Positions 10,064 through 22,484 of a DNA stretch of 64,000 nt are shown in pieces. A program made the translations under genes and the position numbers. Source of the stretch: Nannochloris sp. 'desiccata' (lineage: Eukaryota; Chlorophyta; Trebouxiophyceae; Chlorellales; Chlorellaceae); contig JAGTXX020000003.1 in assembly GCA_019044685.2 (NCBI GenBank), positions 1,240,001-1,304,000 of the forward strand, read 5' to 3'. The notes beneath the pieces were generated by a model, which was not told the DNA's origin, ran no database searches, and worked only from the letters and a program-made list of their open reading frames with translations. Every line of letters begins with the position of its first letter. Within the stretch, counting starts at the first letter, position 1.

Positions 10064-11756
10064 TTAAACAGCCATTTGCATGGCAATTTTCTTATGTGGC
10101 TTATAATCCACAATCTCAAAATCATCAAACACAAACGAGTCAATATCTGTCTTTGCAGAATTTAAATTTAATTTAGGAAAGTGTCTTGGAGCGTTTTTTA
10201 GTTGCTCTTTCAAAGGCTCAACGTGATTGGCATAGACATGGGCATCGCCAAGGACGTGAACAAAGTCACCAGGCTTTAATCCGCACACCTGAGCAACCAT
10301 ACATGTCAAAAGAGAGTACGAAGCGATGTTAAAAGGTACTCCGAGTCCAAGATCACAAGATCGTTGATACATTTGACAAGAGAGTTCCCCGTCAGCGACA
10401 AAAAACTGGCAAAACATGTGACAAGGAGGTAAAGCCATATCTTTCAACGCAGCAGGGTTCCATGCCGTAAGCACAAGTCTCCTATCGGTCGGGTTGGTCT
10501 TAATTTTGTGAATAAGCTCGGCCAATTGATCAACACCGACCCCCTCATAGTTGGAATGCATGTCTTTGTACTCTGCTCCGAAATGACGCCATTGGAAGCC
10601 ATAGACGGGCCCCAAATCGCCTTCTTCTCTATGTCCCAATCCGATCGAGTCCAAATACTCTCTGGAACCGTTGCCATCCCAAATGTGAACCCCTTTATCT
10701 TGCAAGAGTTTTGCATTGGTCGCACCGGCGACAAACCAAAGAAGCTCCTCTGCAACGCCACGCCAAAAAACACGTTTTGTGGTGAGAAGAGGAAACGAAT
10801 GGCGTAAATTAAAGCGCATAGAGGCACCAAATTTAGAGAAAGTACCAGTCCCTGTACGATCTCCACGATAGACACCTTCCTTCATAACTTCGTCGATTAG
10901 ATCCAGGTATTGCTGTTCTTCGTGGCGAGAGACAACACCAGGGGGTAACTGGACATGGTTATCGCCTTCAGTAACTCCTTGGGCTCCATTAGCGCCAGGG
11001 GCGTCGGGACTGCTGGCGCGGGTGTAGCACAAAAAAGAATATCGAGGCCCTTCTGGGCTATCACGGCGGGGAGCCCCTGCAGACCAGAGTTTGAATTTTA
11101 TTTCATCCACAGGAGGCATGTACGTATCACATTCAACATCGGATTCGACCAAAGTTAAATGCACAGCGGAGAGAAGAGGATTTTCAAGGCTTTCTTTATA
11201 GACTTGGCCACCACCAATGACAAAAACAGTTTCAACAGTGGAGCTGAGTTCAGGGCCTGCAAGGAGGGCAAGCGCGGAATCCAAACTGCCAGAAACGTGG
11301 ACATCGTCCCCCATAATAGGAACAATAGAAGCAGCGGAGGCAGTAGCAGCAGTGCTATTACCGACAACTTGAGCGTTCTCCCCCCTGGAGAGCACAACGT
11401 TGACACGGCCAGGTAATGGCCTGAATTTGGCAGGAATAGATTCCCAGGTCTTGCGTCCCATAATAACGGCGTTCTTTTTGGAAGGGTCAGAGGTTTTGGA
11501 GGTGAGTTCCTTAAAATATTTCATATCACCGGGAAGGTGCCATGGTAAAGAGCCACCTGTATGGAGGGAATATGAGTTTGAATGGTTAGAAAATTTGGCT
11601 GATTATGTGTACAGCGAGGTTATTATACCCTTTAATCAAGGGTATGGCTTTGAAAAAGAGCGAAGAGGCTTCGATCATACCTTTACCAATGCCCCACTGG
11701 CGCGTGGCGGCAACAACGATCTGAAAAGTCCGTCGAGCGTGCTCAGGCGTCACCAT
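10064..11756 (-). CDS. DHFR-TS: Bifunctional dihydrofolate reductase-thymidylate synthase
   Basis: Minus strand, exons 11681-11756 and 10064-11556 with a 124-nt GT-AG intron (phase 1); 522 residues. The start ATG at 11756 is the first after an in-frame stop. The N-terminal DHFR domain shows [29 protein letters not shown] with the catalytic acid Asp36, and the NADPH-binding [12 protein letters not shown] and [10 protein letters not shown] linker leads to the TS domain with [22 protein letters not shown], the nucleophile in [11 protein letters not shown] (Cys404) and [17 protein letters not shown]. Fusion of the two activities is typical of plants and many protists. It makes dTMP and recycles the dihydrofolate. 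No clear transit peptide is present. Gene is convergent with PPIH (230 bp). Confidence 0.95.
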
Positions 11757-12193
11757 CTCGGGTATAGATGTTTCTTCTAAGTATAATTATAACTACCGAG
11801 TATGGCTGCTTTAAGAATTATTGCAGCCTACAGTGTTTGTTTTAGAAATTTGAAATTACAAAAGTCCGCAACAACCTTGGCACTCGATGGTCACTAGAGC
11901 CACTCAGTCGCTGGGTATTGTTTTGAGTTATGAGTCTTTATGTTTGGGGCTCAGTATCAAGGCTGCAGCGCTTTATAGCAGCGCCGGGAGGCCAAAAAGG
12001 CCAACTGCTGCTACCTGCCTTTCCTCCAGCAAAACTAGCGTGGCAATCATTTTAAGATGCCATGCTTACAATGGCATTAAGTTAAATATTAGAGAAAGAC
12101 GATCTTGGGCGCATTCCACCGCGAGAGACTGCGAAGCTACTTTTATTTATAATTACTTTCAATCTTGCAGTTGTTTTCGTATAGCCGCAGACA
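11757..12193. promoter_or_regulatory. Divergent intergenic region (DHFR-TS / acidic membrane protein)
   Basis: 437 bp between two divergent start codons; must contain both promoters. No repeat or gene recognised. Confidence 0.5.
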
Positions 12194-13343
12194 ATGGCTT
12201 CTGAATTGAGTAAATTTATTGGTGAGACAGTTTATAGATATTGATTAGCGTAACAGTTTTCATTTGGCTGCTCATGACTTGTTCTAACTTGTTGTGCAAC
12301 TTTTTGCCGACGACCAAATGCAGAGGATGAGCTCAAGTCTCAAGGCATCCACGATGATGAGGAGCAGAGACTGCTCTCAAATTTGAGAGTCAAGGTACGT
12401 TTGTACTTTTGGGGAGCTTGGTTCTTTTGGCTTCATGCACAAGTTTTCTCCCCTTTTTTTAGTTTTCAGAGCACCGCCGATCAATTTAATTTATTTTTTC
12501 CTACATTTCTGCAGCCTCTTTCTGTAGAGCAGCCTTTCCAGGCGAGCGGATGGAGCTCGCGCAAAAAGACCTTAGTTTTCGGCGGCGCTGCTTTGTTTGC
12601 TGCCCTTGTTGCCATTCTTTTATTCACACAACTTGGTGGTGGTGCCGCAACAACTCGTGACCTAGCCCGAGTTGAAGACGACAAGCCCACTTCTACACCC
12701 TCAAAATCACCTTCGAAACCTACTAAAGAGGAGGAAGATGATGACGATGATGATGATTATGACGAATACGACAAGAAACCAGATCCAAAGGACAAAGAAA
12801 AAGAAAAAGCAACCGAAGACGATGACGATGATGAACGAGAAAAAGAAAAGAGCCAGGAACAGGAGAAGAGTCAGGAAGAGACGGACTATGATTACGGTGC
12901 GTAGTACCCTGTTTTTTTCTTCTCTTTTTTTTGTATGTGTGTATGTGTGTGCTTTTTTTACCAGAATTCCACAGCTTGCCCTGCCCTGGCCAGCATGGCA
13001 TAACTCTAAACGCCATCCTTATCGTTGTTGTGAATTATCACATGAATCTCTGATATTCTATATTGCAAGTTACCAACGTTTCTAACGCTAATTAAACTCT
13101 AATTCCAAATCTGCAGATTATGATTACGAACCAGAATCACCCACTCCTGAAAAGGACGGGAGCGGTACCAGCGGAAGTACATCCTCTAAAAAAGAAAGCA
13201 AAGCAGATTACGACTACGCAGAGGATTATTCAGAGGATGAGGAGGGTCAGAAAAGTGGTGGGGGTAGGAAGTTGAAGACAGCTTTGGGTGTTACGCGTAG
13301 CAGAAGCATGAATAGAAAAGTTAGAGCTGCGATAGCGGCATAA
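12194..13343 (+). CDS. Unknown single-pass membrane protein with long acidic Asp/Tyr/Lys tail
   Basis: Four exons: 12194-12221, 12324-12394, 12515-12896, 13117-13343; all GT-AG, phases consistent, 235 residues. The first coding exon is only 28 nt. I do not recognise the family. Residues 1-52 are a soluble, mildly acidic N-terminus ending in SSRKK. One strong transmembrane helix spans about 53-74, so the N-terminus is probably cytosolic and the tail lumenal or external (type II). The tail is low-complexity: runs of Asp, Lys/Glu stretches, repeated Asp-Tyr pairs either side of the last intron and again near residue 180, then a basic C-terminus. Repeated acidic Tyr motifs resemble tyrosine-sulfation contexts or Ca2+-binding acidic tails, but that is speculation. 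Confidence 0.78.
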
Positions 13344-13862
13344 ATACAGCTTTAAAGGTTTTTTGAAAATGTTATAATTTGATATTTATTTCTGCTTTTG
13401 CCGTGCTCTCTTGCTTTCAGCTTCTTTAATACTTACCTGGACTGTAACTATCTGTCAAGCAATCTATTATTGTTTTTACAAGGAATCGTGTGATACACAG
13501 CTGCAAAAGAAAGTAGATATCAAGTATTATTATTTTAACTCGCTTTTGTTTTTCTTCTCTCAAATCGGCGCTTGAGAAAAGAAAAAATGGAAAAGCCGGT
13601 GTTCGCAAGGGGAGGATCGTAAACAAAGAACATTTATCAAGGGGAAGAAAAACATGCGAAAGGTGGGGGAAAGAAGAACAAAGAATTAACATCAACCACC
13701 CTTATAACTCAATACCGCCAATTTTCTCTTCTCTCTTCAAGAGAAGTAAACAAAAACAAATTAAGCGGTGGTTGCTGGGGAACTTTAAAGAAAAAACAAA
13801 AAAAATCATCTTTGTCTCATCCTAATCTTCTCTTATCAACATCCACGTCTCCCTAAACTTGT
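13344..13862. other. Convergent intergenic region, 519 bp
   Basis: 3' flanks of two convergent genes. Purine-rich and AT-rich with no supported gene; the 89-codon minus-strand ORF here has no recognisable features. Confidence 0.5.
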
Positions 13863-15062
13863 CTAAATCACTAATTTCTTATCAAAAATCCAAGAAAATG
13901 CGACTTCCTTCTTCGGTGCCTTTGCCTTTCGAGCACCCGCTCGCTCTGCCAATTTTCTAATCCTCTGCGGCAACTTCATCAAATACTCTTGAGCCTCTGC
14001 TGCCTCCCCACTGACATTTCTGCTGGAAATTTCCCATCGATCAATCAAATGCTCCATAATACTGACATAGTCTTCAGCGTTATACACTTCCAGCTTCTCT
14101 GCAACTTCAGAAAAGTCTTCAAACAAATTTCTACCAGGATTCTTAGCACCATGTTCCATATCATCCATGAGATGTGCTGGCATGACAATTTGTTTACGCA
14201 TCATATCAGCAAAGGCAAGTACAGCACCTTCAGTATCCCGTACAAACAATTCATCAACAATACGGGTGTAGGCAATTTCATGGCGAGATTCATCCGAAGC
14301 AATGGCACCACAAATTTTTCCGAGGACGTCATCTCCGTATTCAATTGCCTGTCTGGCAGTGTTTCCATGGGAGATTTTAGTAGCACGTTCCTGGAAAGAG
14401 GTGTATACAAAGCCCAAATAAGGGTTGTTTTCAGTTTTGGGGTCCATGCCAGAGCCAATTAAGTTTTGGATTGTTACTTCCACTGCTCTCATGTTGACAC
14501 GACCAGTCAACCAGCAATATTTGTTCATTAAATCACCGTGACGGTTCTCCTCAGCTACCCAGGCACGTGTCCATTGTCCCCAGGGGGTAGGGGAAGCACC
14601 AGTCTCATCGCGAACTCCATCCAAGGTATTCAACATTGCCATGTAAGTGGGTAATGCCTCCTCTGTGATCATGTCTCCGATTAAAGTGATAAAATAATCA
14701 TCAGGAAGATTATTGCTGCGTTCACGAAGCTCGTGGACGGCATCTAAAAAGTCAGGAGACTCGGGGTCAGGGAGGAAGTCTTGTGGCTGCCAGCACTTGT
14801 CAACTGGTTTGAGTAATGGGACAACATGCTCAGCTGCAAAGTCGCTCATTCCGTTGACTATTTCAAGGCGATGAGGTTCAATGCTGTGTAAGATCTGCCC
14901 GTTTAAGATGATGGGACCCTGCTTGGTCGTAGCAGCTACGGCTTGAGGGCGCACAACAGCAAGACGGGAAGGGCGAGGGCGGATAGAACGCACTCTTGCC
15001 CCGCCTAGAGCGGAGGACGAGTTGCCAGCTTGAAGCTTCACGCTGGCGCGAGCTGCGGACAT
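13863..15062 (-). CDS. SAD: Plastid stearoyl-ACP delta-9 desaturase
   Basis: Intronless, 399 residues. The first ~45 residues are Ser/Ala/Arg-rich with no acids, a chloroplast transit peptide. The soluble acyl-ACP desaturase fold follows, with both di-iron motifs: EENRHG at 171-176 and DESRHE at 257-262, plus conserved [10 protein letters not shown] (91-100) and [12 protein letters not shown] (151-162). The enzyme introduces a cis double bond into stearoyl-ACP in the stroma using ferredoxin, giving oleoyl-ACP, the entry to unsaturated fatty acids. Length and motif spacing are normal for the family. This plastid enzyme is strong evidence for a green-lineage genome. Confidence 0.95.
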   Translation of the reverse strand: MSAARASVKLQAGNSSSALGGARVRSIRPRPSRLAVVRPQAVAATTKQGPIILNGQILHSIEPHRLEIVNGMSDFAAEHVVPLLKPVDKCWQPQDFLPDPESPDFLDAVHELRERSNNLPDDYFITLIGDMITEEALPTYMAMLNTLDGVRDETGASPTPWGQWTRAWVAEENRHGDLMNKYCWLTGRVNMRAVEVTIQNLIGSGMDPKTENNPYLGFVYTSFQERATKISHGNTARQAIEYGDDVLGKICGAIASDESRHEIAYTRIVDELFVRDTEGAVLAFADMMRKQIVMPAHLMDDMEHGAKNPGRNLFEDFSEVAEKLEVYNAEDYVSIMEHLIDRWEISSRNVSGEAAEAQEYLMKLPQRIRKLAERAGARKAKAPKKEVAFSWIFDKKLVI

Positions 15063-15982
15063 TTTGATATAACTTGTCTGCAGTGCAAAAAGATCGTGAT
15101 GGAAGTGCTGAGAAAGAGGAGAAGTTGGCAGTGATCAGAAAATAATCAGGGAAGCAGAATGTTGTAAGTCAAGCACGCGCCGAATTAGGGCATAGTTCAA
15201 GCCCACTAAAGTGCATTGTCATCATTTAATGCAACTGCGAGTGTACAGCGGGCTCATGCATTTTCTGGGAGCTTGCTGGCATCCTGGCCCAGTTGCTGGC
15301 ATCGAAACAATGCCAACATCTAAGTCCAGAAAGCTCAAAATGCACAATGGGCTTGCAAACAATGCACATGTAGGTATTATTAACTTACTCTGGGGTTTAG
15401 GGAACCTGTGAAATAGTTGTTCTACGAATTTCAGCCGATGGCTTTGATATTTTGAAACACTTTGTGCGTTCTCCTTGCTGTCGGGTTGATACGGCAGCAG
15501 GTCAAGTGCAAATATTCAAGTATTTGAAATCTAAATTTTAATTTGCAAAAAATATGCTTCTAGTGATGCCCGGAAGCTTGATTTTATCAATGGGTGGCAA
15601 AAATGCATCAGCCAAAAATAGAAACTGAGAACAAGTCCAGCTGGATAGTTCTAACTATATTCCTGAGTATTCTAATAACCCACAGCAGATTGGGTTACTT
15701 CTACTTTCCAAAACTATGGCTGCTCCTAAGAAAGCAGTGCTTGCAGTCAAAATTTACGATTTTTTTTGCCCGGCCCTGGCTGCTTCCCGCCGCCGCCTCT
15801 CTCTCTACCTCAAAAACCAAACAATAAAGTATATTTTACAGCATACTTTCCGCTAATAAAACTAGCGACATTCCTTTAGTAGTCAATCTTAATAATATAA
15901 ATGAAACACAGAAACAAAACAAAAAGAAATCGATCAATAAAAAGCACTTGTACTTCAAACCTTTGATAACAAATTGATTAGT
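15063..15982. other. Intergenic region, 920 bp
   Basis: Holds the desaturase promoter and the 3' flank of HDR. The left half contains an imperfect foldback sequence (15198-15367, listed separately). The right half is AT-rich and shows no supported gene. Confidence 0.5.
15198..15367. repeat. Imperfect foldback (inverted-repeat) sequence
   Basis: CAAGCCCA at 15198-15205 is inverted as TGGGCTTG at 15348-15355. GTGCATTGT at 15211-15219 is inverted as ACAATGCAC at 15359-15367. Further partial complementarity occurs inside (TGCATTTTCTGG against the complement of CCAGAAAGCTCAAAATGCA). The pairs are not perfectly nested, so it may be a degraded foldback element. Confidence 0.4.
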
Positions 15983-17455
15983 TTAATGTTGTATGGGCTT
16001 CCCCACACTGGTCTTCCTGGGCGTAATTCCACTGAAACAAGGATCTTTAATCTTAAAAACTCTATCCAAAACATCTTCCACAGCCTTATCTGGTGTAGAA
16101 GCACCAGATGTCACTCCAATCGTTAGAGGCCCCTCAGGCAACCAGCACGCTGTCTCCACCAGTTCCCCATGTGCCAATTTGTGAGTAATTTTATTCGCAG
16201 CGACATCTACTCTGGCAGCAGAATCTACCCAGAATGAAGGAATTCCTTTCATTTCACCAATTTCTTGTAAATGAGAAGTATTAGAAGAATTGAATCCCCC
16301 GACTACAAGCATCATGTCTAATTTTTCTTCTGGTACATCTTGTTTCGCTGTCATATCATACACTGCATCTTGACGCTCTTGAGTGGCATCACAGATAGTA
16401 TCCATAACCATGAAATGGTTGTTAAGCTCTGCAGGGCCGTACTTCGTCATCATTGTCTTTTCAAGCAATTTGCCAATTGCTTCGGTTTCACCCTTGAGCA
16501 TTGTGGTCTGATTGGCCATGCCAACTTGATCCAGGTCAAGCTCAGGGTCTAATCCAACAGACATGGCATTTTCACCGAATTTAGTTAAAAATTCGTTTCT
16601 ATCTCCACCATTAAGGATGTAATTGCACACATATTCGGCTTCTTTAAGGTCTTTTACCACTAAATATTTTCCGGCAAAGGAGGCGGTGGCAATAGTTTCC
16701 TCATGAGCCCACTTGCCGTGGATTATCGAAGTATGACCCTTACGGGCTTGGTTATCAACAGCATTCCATACTTTTGATACCCAAGGGCAGGTGGTATCAA
16801 CAATCTGGACTTCACGGTCGTTTAACAACTTCATTTCTTGAACACTTGCTCCAAATGCCGGTAAAATCACGACATCACCTTGTTTCACATTGCTGAAATC
16901 TTTTTCACCCTCAGCGCCTTCAATAAACTGAACATCCATTTCTTTTAACCGTTGGTTAACTCCAGGGTTGTGAATAATTTCGTTTGTGATGTGTAAACGC
17001 TGGTTAGGGTAGGCCTTGCGAGCCTCGTAGGCCATCTGCACAGCACGCTCGACACCCCAGCAGAACCCATATGCCTCTGCAAGCTTGACAGTGACATTAC
17101 CCTGCTTCCATTCGTTACCTTGTTCACGCATTTGAGCGACAAGGCCAGATGTAGAGTAGCCAACACCATGGTCTTCCATCAACGCCAAGCTGTTGGCATC
17201 GTTGGTCACGTTACGGGTATAGCGACCGGTTTTATTGAGCGAACGGCGGAAAGCACGAGGATCGAAGTCACGGACATCTGATTCAGCTGCAGCTTTGTCA
17301 AGAACGGCCTTGGCTGCGTCTACATCTGCTGCGGCCCTTACTACCATGGAGCCATGGCGAGAAGTGGGAGCTGCAGCTGTATTGGTGCGAGCTCCAGCCA
17401 AGCGTGAGTTTCCACTAAGGAAATTGTTTTGCTGTGGTAATGATGTGCAGCGCAT
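15983..17455 (-). CDS. HDR: 4-hydroxy-3-methylbut-2-enyl diphosphate reductase, plastid
   Basis: Intronless, 490 residues from the ATG at 17455. An upstream in-frame ATG at 17623 exists, but the 56 added residues look like leader sequence, whereas the internal Met begins a Ser/Ala/Arg-rich transit peptide. The catalytic domain has the three [4Fe-4S] cysteines: GFCWGVERA (Cys132), TTCPWVSKVW (Cys223) and DTICDATQERQ (Cys355). It also has NEIIHNP, VVGGFNSSNTSHL and TSGASTPD. It catalyses the last step of the plastid MEP pathway, giving IPP and DMAPP. The long N-terminal conserved region before the first Cys is the plant/cyanobacterial form. Divergent from CPN60 over 292 bp. Confidence 0.95.
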   Translation of the reverse strand: MRCTSLPQQNNFLSGNSRLAGARTNTAAAPTSRHGSMVVRAAADVDAAKAVLDKAAAESDVRDFDPRAFRRSLNKTGRYTRNVTNDANSLALMEDHGVGYSTSGLVAQMREQGNEWKQGNVTVKLAEAYGFCWGVERAVQMAYEARKAYPNQRLHITNEIIHNPGVNQRLKEMDVQFIEGAEGEKDFSNVKQGDVVILPAFGASVQEMKLLNDREVQIVDTTCPWVSKVWNAVDNQARKGHTSIIHGKWAHEETIATASFAGKYLVVKDLKEAEYVCNYILNGGDRNEFLTKFGENAMSVGLDPELDLDQVGMANQTTMLKGETEAIGKLLEKTMMTKYGPAELNNHFMVMDTICDATQERQDAVYDMTAKQDVPEEKLDMMLVVGGFNSSNTSHLQEIGEMKGIPSFWVDSAARVDVAANKITHKLAHGELVETACWLPEGPLTIGVTSGASTPDKAVEDVLDRVFKIKDPCFSGITPRKTSVGKPIQH

Positions 17456-17747
17456 TATGGCTCTAAGACTCTGCTGGCCCAGGATACTCTGATAGAGAAA
17501 AGATCGGGTGCAATGTGAGCTACACGCAATAACCGGATTTATAAGCCCTTCCCGCCGAAAAGTGCAAATATATAGATTATAGAACCTATGTCCACCTTGT
17601 GATTCGACTTGATTGTTGTCCAAATTTCAACATTATCGCTCTCCTGCTGTGCTGAGAATTTTGGCCCTGCTCTTCCAGAACTTTTTCAAGTGAAAACCTT
17701 GGAACGTTTGATGAGGTAGTTGTCTACCATCTTATTTCAACGTAATT

Positions 17748-19662
<1,915 letters not shown>

Positions 19663-19931
19663 AAAAAAAGCCAGGTATAAAACTTTTCACTTTACCAAGC
19701 ATCTTCTTCTTTTTTGAGAATCGGCCGTTTGTCGGAAATTCTCTTCCAAACAAAAATAGATAGGAAAAGCAAAATAGGTTTCTTAAGAGGTTTCTTTTTG
19801 ATTTCGTAAATATATTAAAATATCGTTACTGCTTCTCTCTGCGTCAATGAACCATTATTACATAAACAATGTAGAAAATTAAATAGATATTGTTAGTTTA
19901 AAGATGCAAATTATGGTCGGGGGTACCCTGA

Positions 19932-20606
19932 TCATTGTGACCCGAGTGCTGTTGTTGCAGGGCCCTGGGCTGTAGTATGCACGACCACTGTAAAATCACA
20001 TTGCGGAAGCGTAGTCGCATCAGCAGTCACTGTCGCTTCCATACCTAACGCTGCTAATGCGCCTCGAATCGCTGCACAGGGCAAAACTAAATGAACAGCA
20101 GCAAGGTCGTTTGGTGAAAGCCGCTCTGGCTGTGAAACTAAATTTTGACTAAGTCGTAAAGTCCATCGAAACTGTGTATCTCGTAATACATATGTACCCC
20201 TGTGGTTTGTACGGAGATTATCAACGCTTTTTTTGAATAATTCTGTCCAAAATTCCTTGCAAACCCACTTTAATATCTCTAATTGATCAAGCATTGGTGG
20301 TCGGTCACGAGCAAGGCGCTCGGCGAGGACTCTGCCTAATCTAAAACCTATGGCACTCAAGGCAACCTGCAGAATTAGATAATGGAGTATTTATATGTAG
20401 AGTGTTAGTCATATGGGCTATAATCTCTGTTGTAATTGGGTACTATTGGGCTAGGAGTAAAATAAACTGACCTGCGATGGTGGGCCGGCGGTCTGCTGTT
20501 GGTAATGCTGCACTAGAGAGATTAAGAGGTAGTCTAAGCTGCTATCTGAGACTCTGCCTTGCATATCTAATTTAGGAGACACGCTTGAGCGCGGCGTGGC
20601 GGACAT
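19932..20606 (-). CDS. TRAPPC6: TRAPP complex subunit TRAPPC6 (Trs33-like)
   Basis: Minus strand, exons 20472-20606 and 19932-20366, 105-nt GT-AG intron, phase 0, 189 residues. The first exon gives a polar N-terminus and LDYLLISLVQHYQQQ. The second begins VALSAIGFRLGRVLAERLARD, the conserved TRAPPC6/BET3-family helix, and continues with LEILKWVCKEFWTELFKK and DNLRTNHRGTYVLRDTQFRW. The family forms the core of the TRAPP complexes that activate Rab1/Ypt1 on ER-to-Golgi and Golgi membranes. Length matches the family. It is divergent from ATCase (354 bp). Confidence 0.88.
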
Positions 20607-20960
20607 TTTTCAAAACTACAAGGGAAGTTTATTGCTAGCAAGTGATCAAGAATTCAGTGATCAAAAGTTAGAAGCTCTTTCCACACTTTCAGGGTCTTGA
20701 GATGGCTATTAAAAGCTACGCAATTTCAATTTTAAATGCCAGATGAGAGATCAAGCTACTTGATGAAACTCAAATTTATTTCTCAGCTCAGTTCAAACTT
20801 TGAAATGGTTATTAGCAGCCTTCAAAACTCTCGTCCCAAACACTCGCCGCTATCTGTTTACAAAATTAATTTTGTTAATCACATCCCCAACACTAGTTCT
20901 GTGTTCGGTTTTCTTCCTGAATTAATCCCTACTAGTTTTAAGTCGCCATCAACAACAATA
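20607..20960. promoter_or_regulatory. Divergent intergenic region (TRAPPC6 / ATCase)
   Basis: 354 bp between the two chosen starts. An in-frame ATG at 20736 would extend ATCase by 75 codons, but that extension lacks transit-peptide character and probably is 5' UTR. Confidence 0.5.
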
Positions 20961-22040
20961 ATGAAGGCTGTGCAGCTTCAAAGTCGGCAAAACCCTGCGC
21001 TGCTCCCAACCACCCCCACTCCGTCACTCCGGAACCGTGTCGTAATTCCTACGACACGCTGCGGCGCGGTATTAAATGGCGCCGACTCCACCTGGCTTCA
21101 AGACTCTCTCAAGCACGTCGTCGAGTCTCAACAGTTTAACAAAGAGACTCTAGCCCGCGTGTTTGAGGTATCCCGTGAAATGGAAGATGTCCGCCCTAAT
21201 ACTGATGCCTCTCGCCAGCTCCAGGGTGCCATTATGTCTACGCTCTTTTACGAGCCTTCTACCCGTACTCGCCTTTCGTTTGAATCTGCCATGGCGCGTC
21301 TCGGTGGCACCGTCCTCTCCACAGAAAGCGCAGGAGAATACTCTTCCGCCGCCAAAGGTGAAACTTTGGAAGATACCATCCGTACTGTAGAGGGCTACGC
21401 AGATACTATTGTTCTCCGTCATTTCCAAGCGGGTGCTGCCAAACGTGCTGCTGCCGCTGCCTCGGTCCCAATTATTAATGCTGGTGATGGTCCTGGACAG
21501 CATCCAACCCAAGCCTTACTTGACGTATACACTATCCAACGTGAAATCGGTCGGTTGGAGAACTTTAGTATTGGGATGGTTGGAGATCTAGCCAACGGGA
21601 GAACCGTCCGCTCTCTAGCATATGTCCTCTCTATGTATTCAAACGTCAAAATGTACTTTGTCGCACCCGACATAGTGCGTATGAAACCCGACATCCTTGA
21701 ATATTTAAGCTCTGTGGGTGTTCAATGGGAAGAGGCGGATGATTTGCGTGCTGTGGCTTCTGAAGTCGATGTTTTATACCAGACCAGAATTCAAAAAGAA
21801 AGATTCCAAGACCGTCCTGATGACTACGAACGGGCCAAAGGGAAGTATATTGTCGACGCAGAATTGATGAAACTCTTGCCAAAGCATGGAGTGGTGATGC
21901 ATCCTTTACCTAGGGTTGATGAAATTACTCCAGAGGTGGACAGCGACCCCAGAGCAGCGTATTTTAGACAAGCAAAGAATGGATTGTATGTCAGGATGGG
22001 TTTGTTGAAATTGTGTTTGCAAGATAAGAGTAGAGGATGA
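20961..22040 (+). CDS. PYRB: Plastid aspartate carbamoyltransferase
   Basis: Intronless, 359 residues from the ATG at 20961, chosen because it directly starts a basic, Pro/Thr-rich plastid transit peptide (about residues 1-38). The catalytic domain shows YEPSTRTRLSFESA (98-110) that binds carbamoyl phosphate, GDGPGQHPTQALLDVYTI, the GDLANGRTVRSL region, and HPLPRVDEI near the end. This is the second committed step of pyrimidine synthesis: carbamoyl phosphate plus aspartate. Plant-type enzymes are single-subunit trimers inhibited by UMP; nothing in the sequence suggests a fused CPSase or dihydroorotase as in animals and fungi. The stand-alone form supports a green-plant origin. Confidence 0.94.
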   Translation: MKAVQLQSRQNPALLPTTPTPSLRNRVVIPTTRCGAVLNGADSTWLQDSLKHVVESQQFNKETLARVFEVSREMEDVRPNTDASRQLQGAIMSTLFYEPSTRTRLSFESAMARLGGTVLSTESAGEYSSAAKGETLEDTIRTVEGYADTIVLRHFQAGAAKRAAAAASVPIINAGDGPGQHPTQALLDVYTIQREIGRLENFSIGMVGDLANGRTVRSLAYVLSMYSNVKMYFVAPDIVRMKPDILEYLSSVGVQWEEADDLRAVASEVDVLYQTRIQKERFQDRPDDYERAKGKYIVDAELMKLLPKHGVVMHPLPRVDEITPEVDSDPRAAYFRQAKNGLYVRMGLLKLCLQDKSRG

Positions 22041-22484
22041 TCTGTTGATTCAGGTGGTTATTTAGGAAGCAATAGGGGTAGTGGTTGGTTTTGATGGATA
22101 GTTGATTAGTTAGTTCAGGATTTCAAATTTTGATCTATATCTATATCTATATCTATCTATATTACAACCTTTGGCACAGAGAATGCACCCTGCTGCCATT
22201 AACAACGAACTTCAAGTTTTGATCAAAAGAGTTATTTTTTTCTTCTGTCCAATTTTCATTTCAATTTTCTAATAACATTCAGACTTATAATCTTTAGCTT
22301 GAGTACTCAAAAAAGAGGAATAGACAGGGAAAAAGACAAGGGGATATGTATAGAAGCATTCTCTGCTGTGAGTTCAAATGACAGCAATGCTTTTTTGGTT
22401 GAAAATATTATGCAATATTCGGAGACGGAATTAAAAAAAGAGAAAAAAAGGACTGCCCCTGGACGGTGACGGAACAAATGGTAT
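22041..22484. other. Convergent intergenic region with CTATAT microsatellite
   Basis: 444 bp between convergent ATCase and Rh genes. A short (CTATAT)n run lies at about 22134-22162, and an A/G-rich tract near 22433-22450. No gene seen. Confidence 0.6.

Noticed and set aside
13426..13695. 89-codon ORF between convergent genes
   Set aside because: Hydrophobic but irregular, no family; in a 3' flank.
17456..17623. 56-codon extension of HDR
   Set aside because: Unlike any HDR leader; the internal Met gives the expected length.
20736..20960. N-terminal 75-codon extension of ATCase
   Set aside because: Lacks transit-peptide character, while the internal ATG at 20961 starts a good plastid leader.
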